Of a stretch of 25,712 nucleotides of DNA, positions 24,033 to 25,712 are shown one piece after another. Each line of letters begins with the position of its first letter. Positions within the stretch are counted from its first letter, which is position 1. The translations under genes and the position numbers were made by a program. This DNA is from Purshia tridentata (Eukaryota > Streptophyta > Magnoliopsida > Rosales > Rosaceae): assembly GCA_003254885.1 (NCBI GenBank), contig QANT01006098.1, positions 1 to 25,712 on the forward strand, given 5' to 3'. The notes under the pieces were generated by a model, which was given only the letters and a program-made list of their open reading frames with translations, was not told the DNA's origin and did no database searches.

Positions 24033-24476
24033 CTATGATAAATGCAACCCCTGGGGGTGCAACTCTGAAGGATCAACAAGGCCTTCTAACACAACAAGCT
24101 GGTCCAAGAGTCCAAGCTTCTCATCCTCAAGGGTCTTAACCTCGTCTTCGACTTCTCTTAGATCTCTCCCCAATGCAAAGCTCTCTTCCTCCAGCAGCAA
24201 ATACTTGAGCCTCAGGGCACGATACTCGCTTCCAGATGTAGAGGAGTCTGGCAATGAATCTGAGTTTGACCTTTCTGGTTGCTGGAACGATGGAGACACT
24301 TCATTCTTAAAGTTTCTCTTGGATACTTTGTGCCCTGCTTTTAGGGGAAGTGGAGGAGTCCCATTGACATCATTCCCTTGTAACTGAAACATTGGGGATT
24401 TCTGGGTTGAGAATTTCTTTTTCCGTGGCTTAGGATTTGAGAATTCAACAGAAAGCGACATATTCGGGTCCTGCAT
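24033..24476 (-). CDS. Small uncharacterised coiled-coil protein
   Basis: A single coding exon on the minus strand gives 147 aa. The N-terminal half is polar and proline-rich, with a basic cluster KPRKKK (16-21) that could serve as a nuclear signal. Residues about 84-133 (EYRALRLKYLLLEEES...LEDEKLGLLDQLVVLEGL) have a strong heptad pattern of leucines with charged flanks, so a coiled-coil dimer is likely. The end is short and polar. M1 (tgcaggacc follows atg) is chosen; M6 is an alternative. A CAG acceptor 10 bases upstream of the start codon, at 24487, and a GTACTT donor at 24966 suggest a leader intron. I do not recognise a family function. Confidence 0.8.
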   Translation of the reverse strand: MQDPNMSLSVEFSNPKPRKKKFSTQKSPMFQLQGNDVNGTPPLPLKAGHKVSKRNFKNEVSPSFQQPERSNSDSLPDSSTSGSEYRALRLKYLLLEEESFALGRDLREVEDEVKTLEDEKLGLLDQLVVLEGLVDPSELHPQGLHLS

Positions 24477-24486
24477 TTCTCACTAG

Positions 24487-24966
24487 CTGCAGCAATGTAC
24501 CAATTCACAATGGTGCAGGCATTAGAAATCATAGCAAATCATTGACCCCAACCAACACAATAGCTTAATTGGTGTCAAAGCATGTGCATAGAATTTAACT
24601 CCTTTACAATTGAAATTTGAATGCCAAAGGTTTCAACTTTCAAGTCACATAGCTTAAAGGCTATAACTCTGAGAAATGCAATTACGCAAACCCTATTAGC
24701 CCAATAAAATTTTATACATCCCATACCATACGTAAATCAAGCTTCAATCTTCCTTTCAGGGAAAGAAAAATCAACAAAAAATTGAATGATAAAAGAAGAC
24801 GTATACCCATATACTTAACCCTAGCCTTCGAATTCCATCTTATTATACGTAAATTAGGAATTGAAATTCAAATTGGTTTATAGCAGCACAAACTAAATGA
24901 TCGAAGAACCCAAAACCTAACGATAAGAAACGAAGATTTCAAAGAAGGGAGGGGAGGAGGAAGTAC
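24487..24966 (-). other. Probable leader intron of the 147-aa protein gene
   Basis: On the minus strand the donor GTTCAG|GTACTT at 24966 and the acceptor GCTGCAG at 24487 bound 480 bases without coding signal. A leader exon would cover about 24967-25030 and beyond. Inferred from splice signals and position just before the start codon. Confidence 0.55.
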
Positions 24967-25258
24967 CTGAACCTGAAGGTGTAAACTTTGGGGGTTTTCG
25001 TTTGCTGCGTTTGGGTTGGGTTTGTTTTAATGCTCTATAGTCTATGCTATGTTATCTATGATCTGTGACCGACTCTTTGACTCGACTTGCGGGGGTCGCC
25101 ATGATAATGAAAGACATGCTGCTTTATTTCGCTAACTTAGTTGATTGCGTCTCTCTTCCTTACTTGGTTTTCTCCTGTTAATTCTCTTTTTTTCGTTAGT
25201 GAGTGAAAATTAAAAATCTCCTTATGCAAATATTTGGAACTACTTGTTAATTAAAACA

Positions 25259-25275
25259 AAATAATAATAATAATA
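25259..25275. repeat. (AAT)n microsatellite
   Basis: A run of AAT units followed by three AAC units, immediately left of a candidate foldback element. Confidence 0.85.
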
Positions 25276-25283
25276 ACAACAAC

Positions 25284-25486
25284 AATGTTACACTTATTCT
25301 ATTTTTATACCATAATTTTATACTATTTTATGTGACAATCTACATAACATTCATATATTGAATACTAAAAAAATAAAAATAAAAACTCTAAAAATAAAGA
25401 AATATTCTGCCAGTACGATAATGATATGTAAGATGGTATAACAAATATGATATAAAATATAGTAAAAATAGTGTTATTGTAATAAC
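25284..25486. mobile_element. Candidate MITE-like foldback element, about 200 bp
   Basis: The left side (gttacac...ctatttttata...ttttatac...acataacatt) and the reverse complement of the right side (attacaa...ctatttttacta...ttttatat...acatatcatt) line up over about 65 bases with a few gaps, at roughly 70 percent identity by eye. The sequence is non-coding and AT-rich. This is typical of a decayed MITE, although in such AT-rich DNA part of the match may be chance. Confidence 0.4.
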
Positions 25487-25712
25487 AAAATAACATGCCT
25501 AAATACTGTTATCTAAAATTAAAATTTAGAAAATTACATTTAAATCAATTAAATATTTTAATATTACATAATAATCAATGTAAATTTTATTTTTCCATAA
25601 AAATTAATAGATTTTGAAATTATATCTCACTTTAGTCACTAAATTCAATTCATTTTTTGTCAACAGTGACTAAAATGAAATTATAAAAAATTATATTGAT
25701 TAAAATGTAATT

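Larger units (their letters stand above)
25031..25712. other. Upstream region and AT-rich window end
   Basis: The first part is the promoter side of the 147-aa protein gene. After about 25190 the DNA is extremely AT-rich with no open frame of interest. It holds an AAT run and a candidate foldback element, listed separately. Confidence 0.5.

Overview
This is a nuclear segment from a flowering plant, most likely a eudicot. The evidence is GT-AG introns with AT-rich bodies, AT-rich intergenic DNA, and plant-specific families: a FAR1-related transposase-derived regulator, a plant DGAT2 with the EPHS motif, a VIT-like iron transporter, a plastid-targeted membrane protein and a plant subtilase. I cannot name the species from the sequence alone.

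Layout: a FAR1-RELATED SEQUENCE 5-like gene (+, 1058-3680, 2 coding exons, 794 aa) converges on a nine-exon DGAT2 gene (-, 4089-7532, 325 aa). A transposon-scarred spacer follows, then a four-exon gene for a small uncharacterised helical protein (-, 9048-10146, 162 aa). Next come a broken 3' copy of an iron-transporter gene (10778-11083) and its intact single-exon relative (-, 12014-12856, 280 aa). A three-exon gene for a chloroplast-targeted two-helix membrane protein (-, 14136-15000, 188 aa) appears to have a long leader intron. A 3.5 kb gene-poor stretch carries a nearly perfect 155-bp tandem duplication. An eleven-exon secreted subtilase gene (+, 19749-23327, 762 aa, complete catalytic set) and a small coiled-coil protein gene (-, 24033-24476, 147 aa) close the window, followed by an AT-rich tail with a foldback element.

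Exon joins were read by hand. In every multi-exon gene the reading frame stays open through all exons and the total is a whole number of codons, which supports the models. The genes do not form a pathway; this looks like an ordinary stretch of plant chromosome with independent genes.

I found no new multi-gene system. The most interesting items are small: a 43-bp foldback inside an intron that pairs better in the host gene's sense RNA than in antisense, the truncated iron-transporter duplicate, the recent tandem duplication, a possible retained-intron isoform of the FRS5-like protein with a hydrophobic tail, and a DGAT2 C-terminus whose usual charged retrieval residue is replaced.
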